Shown here: positions 1 to 9,989 of the stretch, piece by piece
Numbering within the stretch: the stretch's first letter is position 1
Layout: each line of letters starts with the position of its first letter
Assembly (NCBI RefSeq): GCF_029873635.1
Contig: NC_080419.1
Location: forward strand, 73,334,597-73,398,596
Source: Malania oleifera
Lineage: Eukaryota > Streptophyta > Magnoliopsida > Santalales > Ximeniaceae
Direction of reading: 5' to 3'
Length of the DNA: 64,000 nt
The notes under the pieces: generated by a model
Seen by the model: only the letters and a program-made list of their open reading frames with translations
The model's database searches: none
Told to the model about the DNA's origin: nothing
Translations under genes and position numbers: made by a program

Positions 1-82
1 TCCTGAAATTGAGAAAACGAACATTAAATGCAAACTAACTACGAAACAAAATTTCAAGACTCAGTTTTGAAAAGAAACTCAC

Positions 83-1874
83 GTGTGAGAATTGTTATTC
101 CAAACATCCCACAAGCTAGGTCCAAGCATATCCATAACCTGTAAAGATTACTGGGTTTTTTTTGTCATTCCAGAAAAAGGAAGCGAGGTCCCAAGGGGGG
201 AGGAAGAAGCTAAATTACAGTCAAAATATCAGGGACAACATGTAAAAGCGAATGGCACATACCATCACATAATAATCACCTTGCCGTCCCTTGTAATGTA
301 CACGAGGTACACCATGACTGCCACCAAGTGCACTGAGCAAACAGCAGAAACATGAATAATACCACTTCATATCTTGCAAAAGCCCAATGGCAAACACTCA
401 TATGTTAAGGAAACAAGCATATAACTCAGCGTCAGAAGATAACTCACTTGTAAACTTGCCACTCATATGGTGGTCCATAATTACATCCTTTGCTGGACCT
501 ATGCTCAAATTTCAAGGCCACCTACAATTTACATAGATTGCACAATACGTTAGCAGGATAATGCCATGCACAGATCACTGGATTGAACACATTCATCTGC
601 ACGCAAAAACCATACTTCTAAAGCTCCTGGGCCAGTTCTTTCACTTGGATTTGCACCAGTAATGCGTCGACCAACATAGACTTGCCCAAAGCCTCCTTTC
701 CCCAGTTTCTTTTCAATCCTATATGTTGGGGAACCACCAACCTGGACCTGTTTCATAATTTGGAGAAACCAAAGTTAAAAAGGGAAGTTGCATCATCCAC
801 ACATGACTTGAAATTTAGCTGTAACCCCTCCAGTGCAAAATCATGAGTTCCTATTCATTATTCCTCTTATCATCGTTTCTGTCACAATGCACTTATCTTT
901 TGTGAAAGGAGTTGTGATAGAAAGAAGGCCAATCATCAATGTCAATAGAATTGCATATATAAACTAAACCATGCAGGGCATGGGGACAGCAGTAATCAGA
1001 ACTGGACATTAAAAATGAAATGCAAGTTAATGCCATCAAAATTAATTCAGACCAGCTTGTATTGCACCCCATGCATTGCGTCTACACAACATAACTGTCA
1101 AATCAAAGTGGTAATACCCTGCAAACTCATAACCCATTCAGTGTCAGAAAAGCACAACCAAACACAAATAACATGATGCCAGAAGACAGAAGCAAACACT
1201 CAAGTATCAAAATCTTGACTCAGCTTAGCCTACAAATAGCTTACTTGAGGTGAAGTATTTGTGAGAAGCTTAAAAGAACATTGAAAACTAATTTTGGCTC
1301 ATCTTTCTTTTCTTCTCCTCAGTTTTATCAGCAATAAAACTGAGAATAAACATCTAAAATTTCCACAGCTAGGACTAAAATCAAGATCGGCCACTTCGCT
1401 TTCTTCCTTCTTTAGTTCAAAAGAACACCCCATTCAAAAAGATGAAAGCAAAACACTGAAGTTTTCAATTTGTTACATTTTTCTCCAAATTTTCTGATGA
1501 ACCAAATATAAGGTAAAACAGCAGTATCGTCTAAAATTAAAAACCATGAATTAAGTGAGTTAAACAACCTTCTCGGGAAGAGGAGCTGTGCTTCCCTCAT
1601 CCTCAGCGCCCGCACCCCTATCGCCGCTGCGACCACTATCGTCGTCCATTTCCTTTTCCTCAACCTGCTCCCTGATCTCAGCGCCCGTGACGCACAGAAT
1701 CTTGTTATCTTGGTCCTTCCTACCCCAAAAAGGCGTCGTATCAAGACCCTCGTTCTTCCTACCCTGAGCTCTCGTTCTTCGTCTCTGACGAGTCGTCACC
1801 GCGTCTTTGCCTCCGATCGGACCCGGATTCCTCGTTGCCCGGCCTCTACGCACCCCACTACGCAGTTCAGGCAT
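83..1874 (-). CDS. MLK: Casein kinase 1-like Ser/Thr kinase, MUT9-like/PPK family (5' part, five exons)
   Basis: Spliced gene on the minus strand, truncated by the left window edge. Exons: 1569-1874, 616-747, 448-521, 263-332 and 83-138; every junction has GT/AG ends and the frame carries through all five (638 nt, 212 codons plus two bases). Exon 1 starts [13 protein letters not shown], the characteristic N-terminus of plant MUT9-like kinases, followed by a basic then acidic linker ([14 protein letters not shown]). Exon 2 begins [21 protein letters not shown] with the glycine loop; exon 3 begins VALKFEH with the ATP-binding lysine; exon 4 has [13 protein letters not shown]; exon 5 has [13 protein letters not shown]. 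The catalytic loop and C-lobe lie outside the window. In Arabidopsis this family (MLK1-4/PPK1-4) consists of nuclear kinases that phosphorylate histone H3 and light-signalling proteins; that role is family knowledge. No inactivating change is seen, so it is probably functional. Confidence 0.93.
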
Positions 1875-2297
1875 CGTTCATCCATCAAACCGCATGTACC
1901 CAAACGCTCAACGAACCTTCATGAAGCTTCTACACCATTCAACGACGAGTCGATCGGTGCGCAGAGTAAACGCAGATGCAGAGCGCAAAGCTAGAGCTTT
2001 CTGATCGGCAAGGGATTGCGACGGAAAGTAGATGATCGAAGGTTTAGAGAGAGAAAATTAGGGTTTGATGAGAGAGATTTCAGAGATCTGTGGAGGGAAA
2101 CAAGAAGAATGTGGCTTCGAGTATTGGGAGACAGAGAAATGGAAACGCCCTCTGGATTTAAAAAAAATATTTTTTAGAATTAATTTTTGCTTTTATTTTT
2201 ATATATTCGAATTTCGAGGTTTTTTTTTTTTTTTTTTAGGGGTCGGGAAAAACGATGACGTTGTTTGGTTTCAAATTAAAATTTCCACGTTCACGCA
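1875..2297 (-). promoter_or_regulatory. 5' leader and proximal promoter of the kinase gene
   Basis: On the minus strand a TATA-like TATATAAAAA lies at 2196-2205, which would place transcription start near 2165-2170 and give a leader of about 290 bp ending at the ATG at 1874. The leader is purine/pyrimidine biased near 2040-2100. A poly-T run (plus strand) lies at 2220-2238. Upstream DNA ends abruptly at the endogenous pararetrovirus boundary at 2298-2312, so distal promoter elements have been displaced by about 7.5 kb. Confidence 0.5.
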
Positions 2298-2312
2298 CAC
2301 GCTAGATTTTTT
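2298..2312. repeat. Left 15-bp direct repeat flanking the endogenous pararetrovirus
   Basis: CACGCTAGATTTTTT is identical to 9856-9870. The viral reading frame starts 12 bp to the right. The repeat could be a target duplication or a microhomology used in end joining. Confidence 0.6.
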
Positions 2313-2323
2313 CTAGAGAGATT

Positions 2324-2974
2324 ATGGATTGGTTTGTTCAAAATATTAAACGAACAGAGAAATTTTTCAAAGAAATTAAAGTGGATAAAAAAAATCTACT
2401 TCAAATAATAGATTAGATAAAAAAATAAATTCAAATTTCATTAAAAAATATTGAAAAAAGACTTGCAAATTGGAATAGTAAAAATTTACCTAAACAAAAT
2501 TCAAAAGAAATATGAAAAATGTCTTAAATAAAAGTTCAAATAATTAAATAAAATGGTTCAATAGATTTTCATGAAAAATATCTTGTCAAAATGGTTAATA
2601 AGTCTATTTCATTAATAACTAACGAAGTAAGACAACGAAAGAAATTCATGAGTTTAGAAGATTTAGAGGCGCTTAGATCAAAATATGATAAGATTCATAT
2701 TGAAATAGTCAAAGTAGGACTATTTCCTCTTACAAGAGTCGATCTTAATAAGTCATACTGTGTCTTACTTAAAAACGCTAGACATCATGAGCTTAACGAT
2801 TCCTTATTAGGAATGTTAGAATCAAATATTGCCGAAAGTTCAATATATTTTGAATGTTATCCAAACATTAGAGCAATCCTCCATGATGAATCAATATATA
2901 ACCTTCTAACATTAGACATTCAAACAAAAAATTATAATATGGATTGTAGATCTTCAAATTTTGAAATGATATAG
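2324..2974 (+). pseudogene. Pararetroviral polyprotein N-terminus and movement-protein-like domain (broken)
   Basis: A reading frame opens with an ATG at 2324, runs about 30 codons, is interrupted by several stops between 2414 and 2590, and then stays open in the same frame from 2591 to 2974. The open part contains a segment ending in a FECYPN...LTLDIQTK pattern, the kind of beta-rich core found in 30K-superfamily movement proteins of plant pararetroviruses. In the family this protein modifies plasmodesmata for cell-to-cell spread. The match is by pattern, not alignment, so the domain call is moderate. Translation stops at 2972-2974 and the next coat-like frame is shifted. Confidence 0.55.
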
Positions 2975-4970
2975 AGAATCTATTACAAATTAACAACTTG
3001 AACAGTTTTTCAAATACTATCAAAGAAAGTCCGAAAGGTTCAACATTATTATTGCAAGCTAATAATGACCATGCCTCAATAGTATCTCAACCAAAGAAAC
3101 TTTTTTGGCATGAGATTCAAACTGGGGGAGAATGAGATGTTAATGAGTTAAGTGAAAACCATGAATAAAAAATTCAATCAATACAAAAAACGATGGCTAC
3201 AAGTATTATTCAAGATCTAAGTGGAAATGTCAAAATCAATTTTCGATCTCTATTAACCAAAAGTAGAAATCTAGGACAATCAAGTTCAAGATAATCTGAA
3301 GATTTAGGCAGAAAGAGTATTTCAAATATTTGCACAGAATCAAATAAATTTTACAAACTTAAAGGAATCAATTTTGAACGATAAGTACCACAAGGATATT
3401 ATCAAGAAGAATTTAAAGAATCAATTTCTCCAACTATGCCTCAAGCTTTAGATGAAAATCAAAGAAAGATCTTAGAAGAAAGTCAAAGAAAGATTTTATT
3501 AACCATAAGTAAAATGTTTGAACCAAATATGGAAATCCTTAGAGAAGATTATAAACATAAATTAAATAAAAACAATAGAGACAAATTCTTTGAAAAATAT
3601 AATAAAGAAGAAAGAGAAAAAATAAAAGTTGAATGGTTAGAAGAAATACAAAAGGTTCAAAAGGATATTCTATTTTTTAAATATTTAAAAGATAGACAAA
3701 ATATTAATGTTATTCATAATAATAAAATGAATTGGAAGTTATTAGATAGACAAAATATTAATGTTATTCATAATAATAAAATGAATTGGAAGTTATTAGA
3801 CAATAACTATGTGTCATCAACTCATCCGCCAACAAATTCTTTCAAAATTGATTACAAAGGAACTGAAGTTATAGTCTCGCCTTATAAAGAAGTTAAACAA
3901 GTAAACAAAGATCTTGATCAATTCATTAGTCAAAATAATTATACAAATCAAATGCTTCAATCTATTGCAAATCAATCTACAAGAATTGAAAATATTTTAG
4001 AAGGATCGTTAGAGATTCAAAACAATAGTGTCTTTGAAAAAGGAGAAACAAGTAAAAGTAAAAAGAAAGAACCAATATTCAAGTCTTTCTCATTATCTGA
4101 CATTAAGTTTAGTTTTGAATCTCAAAATGATCAAATCACTAGAAAAATTGAAGAAATTCTTAAAAAACATAAAAACGTTAATACGTTAACAAAAGAAGAA
4201 GCTATTCATAATCTAGAAAAAAGTTTTAGAGAAGAAAGTGACTTTGAGATAAATAAAATAAACAATAATTCTTGGAAAAGCAAAAGTGCTAGAACTTATT
4301 ACAAAAGACCAACACCTCCAAGTTTATTATTTGAAGATCAACCTTTAAAATCATAAGAAAGTTTCGCAAGTGATCTACATGAGTGGAATCTTAATGGATT
4401 CACAAAATATCAAATAACTACCTTAATTTAACAAATGACATTAGCAGCCATTACTTTTAAAATAACTAATCAAAGAGCTGAAGAACCAACAATAGCAGTC
4501 ATACTTATTCAATGATTTAATGAGTCACTTAAAGCTTGATGGGATAATTATCTCACTTTAGCAAAAAGAGATCAAAATTTTACTGCAAACAAAATAGAAG
4601 AAAGAGACGGTCAACCATCAGCATTACTATGATCAATACTCAAAGCTTTTACGGGAGATCTTAATGATAATATGGAGAAAAATAGTGTCATATTAGTCAA
4701 TCTCAAATGCCCAAAATTTTCTGATTTTTCATGGTACAAAGATATTTTCCTTGCAAAAGTTTTATGGAGACCAGACGGTATAAGTGGGGTTTGGAAAGAA
4801 AAGTTTATAGGAGGATTACCCAAATTATTTGTTCAAAGAGCTAGAGAAAGAATCAAAGATACATTAGGGACAAATTATACAGCAATTACATATCGACAGA
4901 TCATCAGTGTTATAAATCATGAGGACCTTAAACTATGCAGCGAACTCAAAATATAATCTCAAATGAAAAA
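2975..4970 (+). pseudogene. Pararetroviral coat-protein-like region (frameshifted)
   Basis: After the movement-like segment the coding signal moves to another frame through 2990-3435 with scattered stops, then an open stretch at 3436-4356 encodes a long hydrophilic Lys/Glu/Asn-rich region with probable coiled coil. A second open stretch at 4672-4956 resembles the conserved core of the capsid region, with a tryptophan-rich PDGISGVWKEKF segment. The region just before the zinc knuckle is very Lys/Tyr-rich (4990-5130). Capsid function is inferred from position between movement and zinc-knuckle segments. A 54-bp in-frame tandem duplication at 3691-3798 lies inside it. Confidence 0.55.
3691..3798 (+). 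repeat. 54-bp in-frame tandem duplication in the coat-like ORF
   Basis: Two adjacent, apparently identical 54-bp units (3691-3744 and 3745-3798), each encoding 18 residues beginning DRQNINVIHNN. The duplication keeps the frame and shows no visible divergence, while the surrounding ORF is decayed, so it is probably recent. Confidence 0.9.
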
Positions 4971-5194
4971 TGAATTTTAAAAGAATAAATGAGAATTAGG
5001 AGATTTTTGTACTCAATATGGGTATGAAAGGATCCAAGCTCCTTCAAAAGGACATAAGCATCATAAAAAGTATTATAAAAAACGAAAATATTACAAAAAT
5101 TATGACAAAAATTATTATAGAAAGAAATGAAAAATTATTCAAACAATCCTATGCCATCAAAAGGTAAAACAAAATATAAAGATAAAAAGGATAT

Positions 5195-5750
5195 AACTTG
5201 TTTCAAATGTGGAAAAAGAGGTCACTATGCAAAAGACTGTAGAATTAAACAAGAGATAAAATAATTAAAATGTAATGATGAACTCAAAAGAAAAATGATT
5301 TCATTAATCATAAGTAGTGAATTAGAGATATCATCTGAATCATCTTTAGAATCAGAAGAGATTATTAATAAGATTCAAGAAATCTCTTCCTCAAATTATT
5401 CAAAATCATCCTTTGATGAAAAATCATGCAAAGAAGAAGTAGGATTTTATTTTTGTGATAAATGTTCAAAATCTCTCAATGTTATTACAAAATAAAGTGA
5501 AGTCATGTTAGAAATGATTGAATATATGGAAGATCAAAAAGTTAAAAACAAATACTTAACAGAATTAAAAGAACAATTAATTAAAGAAGAAAAACCCAAG
5601 TTTCGAAAAGGATATGATATTACAAAAGTTATTAATAGATATAGGGAAAAAGAACTTTTGGTCAATAATACACATAATCAACCAACCATCCAAGATTTAC
5701 AACGTGAAGTTAATAATACAAAAGAAGAGGTAAATAAGATAAGGAGGAAA
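5195..5750 (+). pseudogene. CCHC zinc knuckle and linker of the pararetroviral polyprotein
   Basis: A classical zinc knuckle, CFKCGKRGHYAKDC, is encoded at about 5200-5241 in a frame different from the preceding coat-like ORF, and the frame closes soon after. Further open stretches at 5295-5495 and 5505-5753 encode acidic, serine-rich and then Lys/Glu-rich linker with possible coiled coil. In the family the zinc knuckle binds the pregenomic RNA during packaging. Small frame disruptions separate the pieces. Confidence 0.75.
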
Positions 5751-6196
5751 TGAATAATCTGCAAATAAAAGTTAATTCATACTGTAATAAAGGAAAAGAA
5801 AAAATTGAGATAATCAAATCTGAAGATGAAGAAAATAACTTTCAAATAGATAGTGAAAAAGAAGATTTTTTAGGATACTTATCGAAAGTCAATATACATA
5901 AGTGGTACACAGAAATTAAAATTGTAATTAATAAGACATTTGTTCTTGTTGCCCGTGCCCTATTAGACACTGGGGCAGACATGAATTGTGTTCAAGAGGG
6001 ACTAATTCCAACTCAATATTATGAAAAAATTACAACACAATTGTATGGAGCAAATAATGCAAGACTTCAAATACAATACAAAATTTTAGACGTACATTTA
6101 TGTAATCAAGAAATTTGTTTAAAAACAACTTTCATACTTGTCAAAGATATGCAACAAAAGATTACTCTAGGAACACCGTTTTTTACATTAATTTAA
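5750..6196 (+). pseudogene. Retropepsin-like aspartic protease domain of the pararetrovirus
   Basis: This open segment carries ALLDTGADMNCVQEGLIP, with the DTGA catalytic motif of retropepsins, near residue 70, and a later ITLGTPFF segment that fits the flap and second conserved block. In Caulimoviridae this protease cleaves the polyprotein. It is followed in frame by a stop at 6194-6196 and then by the RT frame. Confidence 0.8.
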
Positions 6197-6250
6197 CCAT
6201 TTCGAGTTGACGAAAGTGGTATTCATACACAAATAGGTGGTCAAGAAATT

Positions 6251-7860
6251 ATGTTTGAATTTATTGACAAAATGAAAGAAAGGGAAGTAAATACATTAAA
6301 AGATCTTGCAGTCAAAAGAGTTAATTTAATTAGGCAAAAAAGAAAACATATTAAACAATTATCCAAAGAAATCTATCATAAAAAAATTGAAGAAAGAATT
6401 CAAACTCCAGAAATCAAAAGTAAAATTGAACAATTTAAAGAAAAATTAGAAAAAGAAGTTTGTTCAAATCTACCTAATGCATTTTGGTCAAGAAAAAAAA
6501 CATATAGTTAAATTACCTTATGTAAAGGGTTTTATAGAAGATAAAATACCTACTAAGGCAAGACCAATTCAAATGAATCATGAATTACTTGAATACTTCA
6601 AAAAGGAGATTAAAGATCTTTTAGACAAAAGATTAATAAGGAAAAGTACGTCTCCTTGGAGTTGTTCAGCCTTCTATGTTTAGAATCAAGCTGAAATAGA
6701 AAGAGGAGCTCCAAGATTAGTTATTGATTACAAATCTTTAAACAAAACTTTACAATGGATTAGGTATCCAATACCTAATATAAAAGATTTATTAAATAGA
6801 TTATGTACAACCTCAATATTCTCAAAATTTGACATGAAGCCGGGATTTTGAAAAATATATATAGCTAAAGAGGATAAATACAAAATTGCATTCACAATAC
6901 TATTTAGACATTACGAATGGAACATAATGCCCTTTGGACTAAAAAATGCACCATCAGAAAAATATTTCGAATGAAATTTTTAATCCATATACAAAATTTA
7001 CAATCGTATACATTGGTGATGTCCTTGTATACTCTGAATCAATAGAACAACACTTTAAACATCTTAACATTTTTCTTGAAATAATAAAAAGAAATGGTTT
7101 TGTTGTTTCACAACCAAAGATAAAATTATTTCAAGTTAATGTTAGATTTTTAGGGCATAATATTTATCAAAATACAATTACCCCAATACAAAGATCATTA
7201 GAATTTGTTGACAAATTTCCAAATGAAATAAAAGACAAAAATCAACTTCAAATATTTCTAGGATGTCTTAATTATGTAGCAGATTTTATTCCAAAAATTA
7301 GAATTATTCTTAAACCATTATACAAAAGATTAAAAAAGAATCCACCTGCATGGTCTTATGAACATACTCAAATAGTCATTAAAGTCAAAACCAAAGTCAA
7401 AACCTTAGTAAAAAATTTATCGTGCCTTAGTCTTCCAGACTCAAAGGCTTTCATGATTGTAGAAACAGATGTCTCTAATGTTGGATTTGGAGGTATTCTC
7501 AAACAACGGCTAGGATAAAAGGAAACTTTAGTCAGATTCCATTCAGGAGTCTGGTCAAATCCTCAAGTCAATTATTCAACAATTAAAAAAGAAATTTTAT
7601 CAATTATTTTATGTATTCAAAAATTTCAAGATGATTTATTTAGTAAGGAATTTTTACTCAGAGTAGATTGTAAAAGTGCAAAAGATATTTTAGAAAAAGA
7701 TGTTAAAAATCTCATTTCAAAACAAAATTTTGCAAGATGTCAAGCTATTTTATCTGTTTTTGATTTTCAAATTGAATTCATAAAAGGAACTTCAAATTCA
7801 ATTCCAGATTTTCTTACAAGGGATTTTTTACAGGGAAAAAATGTCACGACAAACAACCTG
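6251..7860 (+). pseudogene. Reverse transcriptase and RNase H of the pararetrovirus (broken)
   Basis: Recognisable RT blocks in order: the fingers with KARPIQMN and LIRKSTSPWSCSAFYV (6540-6680), RLVIDYKSLN (about 6715), FSKFDMK (6823-6840), the palm block MPFGLKNAPS (about 6930-6955), then the catalytic block read as YIGDVLV (7010-7030) where YxDD is expected, and FLGHNI (7150). RNase H begins ETDVSNVGFGGILKQ (about 7460) and continues through KKEILSIILCI to IPDFLTRDF (7800-7830). Breaks include an in-frame stop at 6681-6683, a stop in the palm (6850-6852), a frameshift near 6952-6960 and a stop at 7516-7518. The polymerase is therefore inactive twice over: broken frame and altered active site. 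Confidence 0.88.
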
Positions 7861-8900
7861 TGACTATTATTCAAAAGTCACCTTCTCAAAAGATGTCCCA
7901 ATCCAAAACAGGTATACACCCCTTATCAAACCTTCAACAGTTCAAACTCCTTCATTCAAAGAATTTATAGAAGGACAATAGAGTTCTTCTTCTTCTTCTT
8001 CTCAAAAGAAGATTGCAAAAGGTTATATTATTACGAAAGATATCATTGACAATCTGTTTCCCATTGAACCCGAATGAGATTCATCTTCCTCCTTCGAAGT
8101 TATCAAAAATTATTTCTTTAGAAGATGTCACTTTGACATTCTTGACCCTCTAAAGGATAGAAAGTTTTACGAATTAATTTTGATTGAAACAAATTCAGTT
8201 TTAATAGATCATAATTATGATCTTCAAGATGTTTCAAAAGTAAACTTTTCAAAAATCAAAAATTTGAAAATAATTACTCCTTCCGAGTGGGGTCAGCACC
8301 CACGCATCTCAAGAAGATTTAGAGGAGTTTTTTTGTCCTCAAACCTATGATTACAAAGACTACATCAATGCTTGGTTCAATACAATGTTCGTTCGGAATT
8401 ATAGTCATTCATGGTTTATTCATTTTGATCAAAAAGTTTTAAAAAAGTTTTCCCAAATGGGTTTTTCCTTGGTTCAAATTCTTTGGTCCTAAAATCAGTA
8501 TTTTCCTAGAAGTCATTCATAATGATTTTGAATTATTTCAAAAGAATTTTCACCCTCCTCAAGACCACTATGATCTGTCTTTTAAGTTCCTACTGTTCTG
8601 TTCATTCTTCATGATCACTTGGATCTTTTGCTTGGACTATACTATAGTTCCTCCAAAAGAAAACTCAATTTGTTTTTCAAAAGTTGTTTGAAGAATCTAT
8701 AAAGTTAGATGGTGGGACAAATTCACTATGCTCAAAGGCAAAGTTAGAGCATGACTCGCTCAAGCTTCTAGTCAAATTTCTCCTGCTGTTTCTGAAGGTT
8801 CCTATCCAAAAACCAAGGATAAGAAGAAGGTCTATGAAGACGAAGACACTATTTCAGTATGCTCAAGGAGATCAAAGTCTAACAGTATGAAAATGAAGTT
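7840..8900 (+). pseudogene. Pararetroviral downstream ORF of unknown function (broken)
   Basis: An ATG at 7841, just after the RNase H region, opens a further frame that can be followed with a few stops (about 7979 and 8075) and one or two frame changes to about 8900. Visible features are a serine run at about 7984-8002, YIITKDIIDNLFPIEPE, a segment rich in Trp and aromatic residues (FVRNYSHSWFIHFD, about 8390-8425), and a hydrophobic stretch near 8580-8640 (FLLFCSFFMITWIFCLDY) that could span a membrane. Its position matches the extra ORF found 3' of the polymerase in some endogenous caulimovirid genera. I do not recognise a function. Confidence 0.5.
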
Positions 8901-9627
8901 GATCAAAATTATTGCTTAACTCAAATCGTCTGATTTAAACTCAACAGATCAAGATTCTCCCAAGACCGTTGATCTCAATCTCCTGGGATTAGACATCGAG
9001 AACTAGTACAATTTTATTCATAAAGAAGATCCAATGGCTGAGAAAGCCTTGAAATCAAAATATCAAAAATCATCAAAAAAGAAATAATTTCAGCAAAGAA
9101 AAGATGATACATCAGCATCTACTTTTCAAAAGAGGAATGACACATAAACTCATTGTCTACCATTATCAAAAGAGGACAAAAGACTCTGCCAAGACGTTCT
9201 TATCAAATACAAAAGTCATCATTTTGCAGCTAGGAGTCTTTTCTCCAACTCTGTAATTAGAGTGTTGGTAAGCGGAGAGTTTTACACTTGTCCACCACTT
9301 AGGGCCAGGGTTGTAAATTTAATTTTAAGTCTGTTAATTTTTTAAAGGTGGTGGGTTCCCACACAAATGCAGCCGTCCATGTGCTGTCACCTTTAATTAA
9401 AGTTTGTTGTCTTATTGCGCGGTTCGTCTATCTTGTAATGGATCCAATGTTGAATTTGGTGGTCGATGGAGCCCAAAGATCACCCACACTAATTCACCCC
9501 GGATTTCAAATGGTTTGAAGTTCGAGCCATAGGTCTACAAATATGTATTTCATTTTCTTTGTAAACTTGCACCAAGTTGGGGGTTTAATTTCCTCTAGGG
9601 AAAGCCTGAGCTTCGAGCTCCACTAAA

Positions 9628-9662
<35 letters not shown>

Positions 9663-9855
9663 TTTGTCCTTAGGATTTTTGTCCTGTAAAAATTTGATCA
9701 ATAAACTTAAGTAAGTTTGTTTTCAATATACAATAAAAAGTTTATTTGATTTTGAATTCTTTTCTTAACTTTCATAAGTATGTTCTACAGTTGCAACCTT
9801 ATTAGTTGATCCTCTGCAGTTCCAAGCTCACGCGCTCCTCCTAGTTCTTTTTAAT
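8901..9855 (+). other. Non-coding 3' part of the pararetrovirus copy
   Basis: No convincing coding frame. It holds a CT microsatellite (9628-9658), an AATAAA at 9700-9705 and low-complexity stretches. By position it should include the intergenic promoter/polyadenylation region, but no clear TATA box or primer-binding site was found. It ends at the right 15-bp repeat. Confidence 0.4.
9628..9658. repeat. (CT)n microsatellite
   Basis: About 15 uninterrupted CT units in the non-coding tail of the pararetrovirus copy. Confidence 0.95.
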
Positions 9856-9870
9856 CACGCTAGATTTTTT
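9856..9870. repeat. Right 15-bp direct repeat flanking the endogenous pararetrovirus
   Basis: CACGCTAGATTTTTT, identical to 2298-2312. To its right the sequence has no viral character. Confidence 0.6.
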
Positions 9871-9989
9871 GGACCAATTAGATAAATAGATAGATTTAAA
9901 AATTGCAAAATCACGAATCCACCCATTCTCAACAATCAACCCATCCATTTATTGTGTACGTTTTAAGATGATGATGATACCAGAATTGT

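Larger units (their letters stand above)
2313..9855 (+). mobile_element. Endogenous pararetrovirus, Caulimoviridae-like, decayed, about 7.5 kb
   Basis: One strand carries, in order, movement-protein-like, coat-protein-like, CCHC zinc knuckle, aspartic protease (DTGAD), reverse transcriptase, RNase H and a further ORF, followed by about 0.9 kb of non-coding DNA. There is no integrase and there are no LTRs. This gene order and the RT signature match Caulimoviridae rather than LTR retrotransposons. The length between the 15-bp flanking repeats, about 7.54 kb, is that of a whole caulimovirid genome. The frame is broken by many stops and several frameshifts, the first RT catalytic aspartate is changed, and a 54-bp block is duplicated, so this is an old inactive copy. 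No tRNA-Met primer site was seen. Florendovirus- or petuvirus-like genera are candidates; the genus is not resolved. Confidence 0.85.

Noticed and set aside
1710-2004. Plus-strand ORFs across 1710-2004
   Set aside because: Antisense shadows of exon 1 and the leader of the minus-strand kinase gene.
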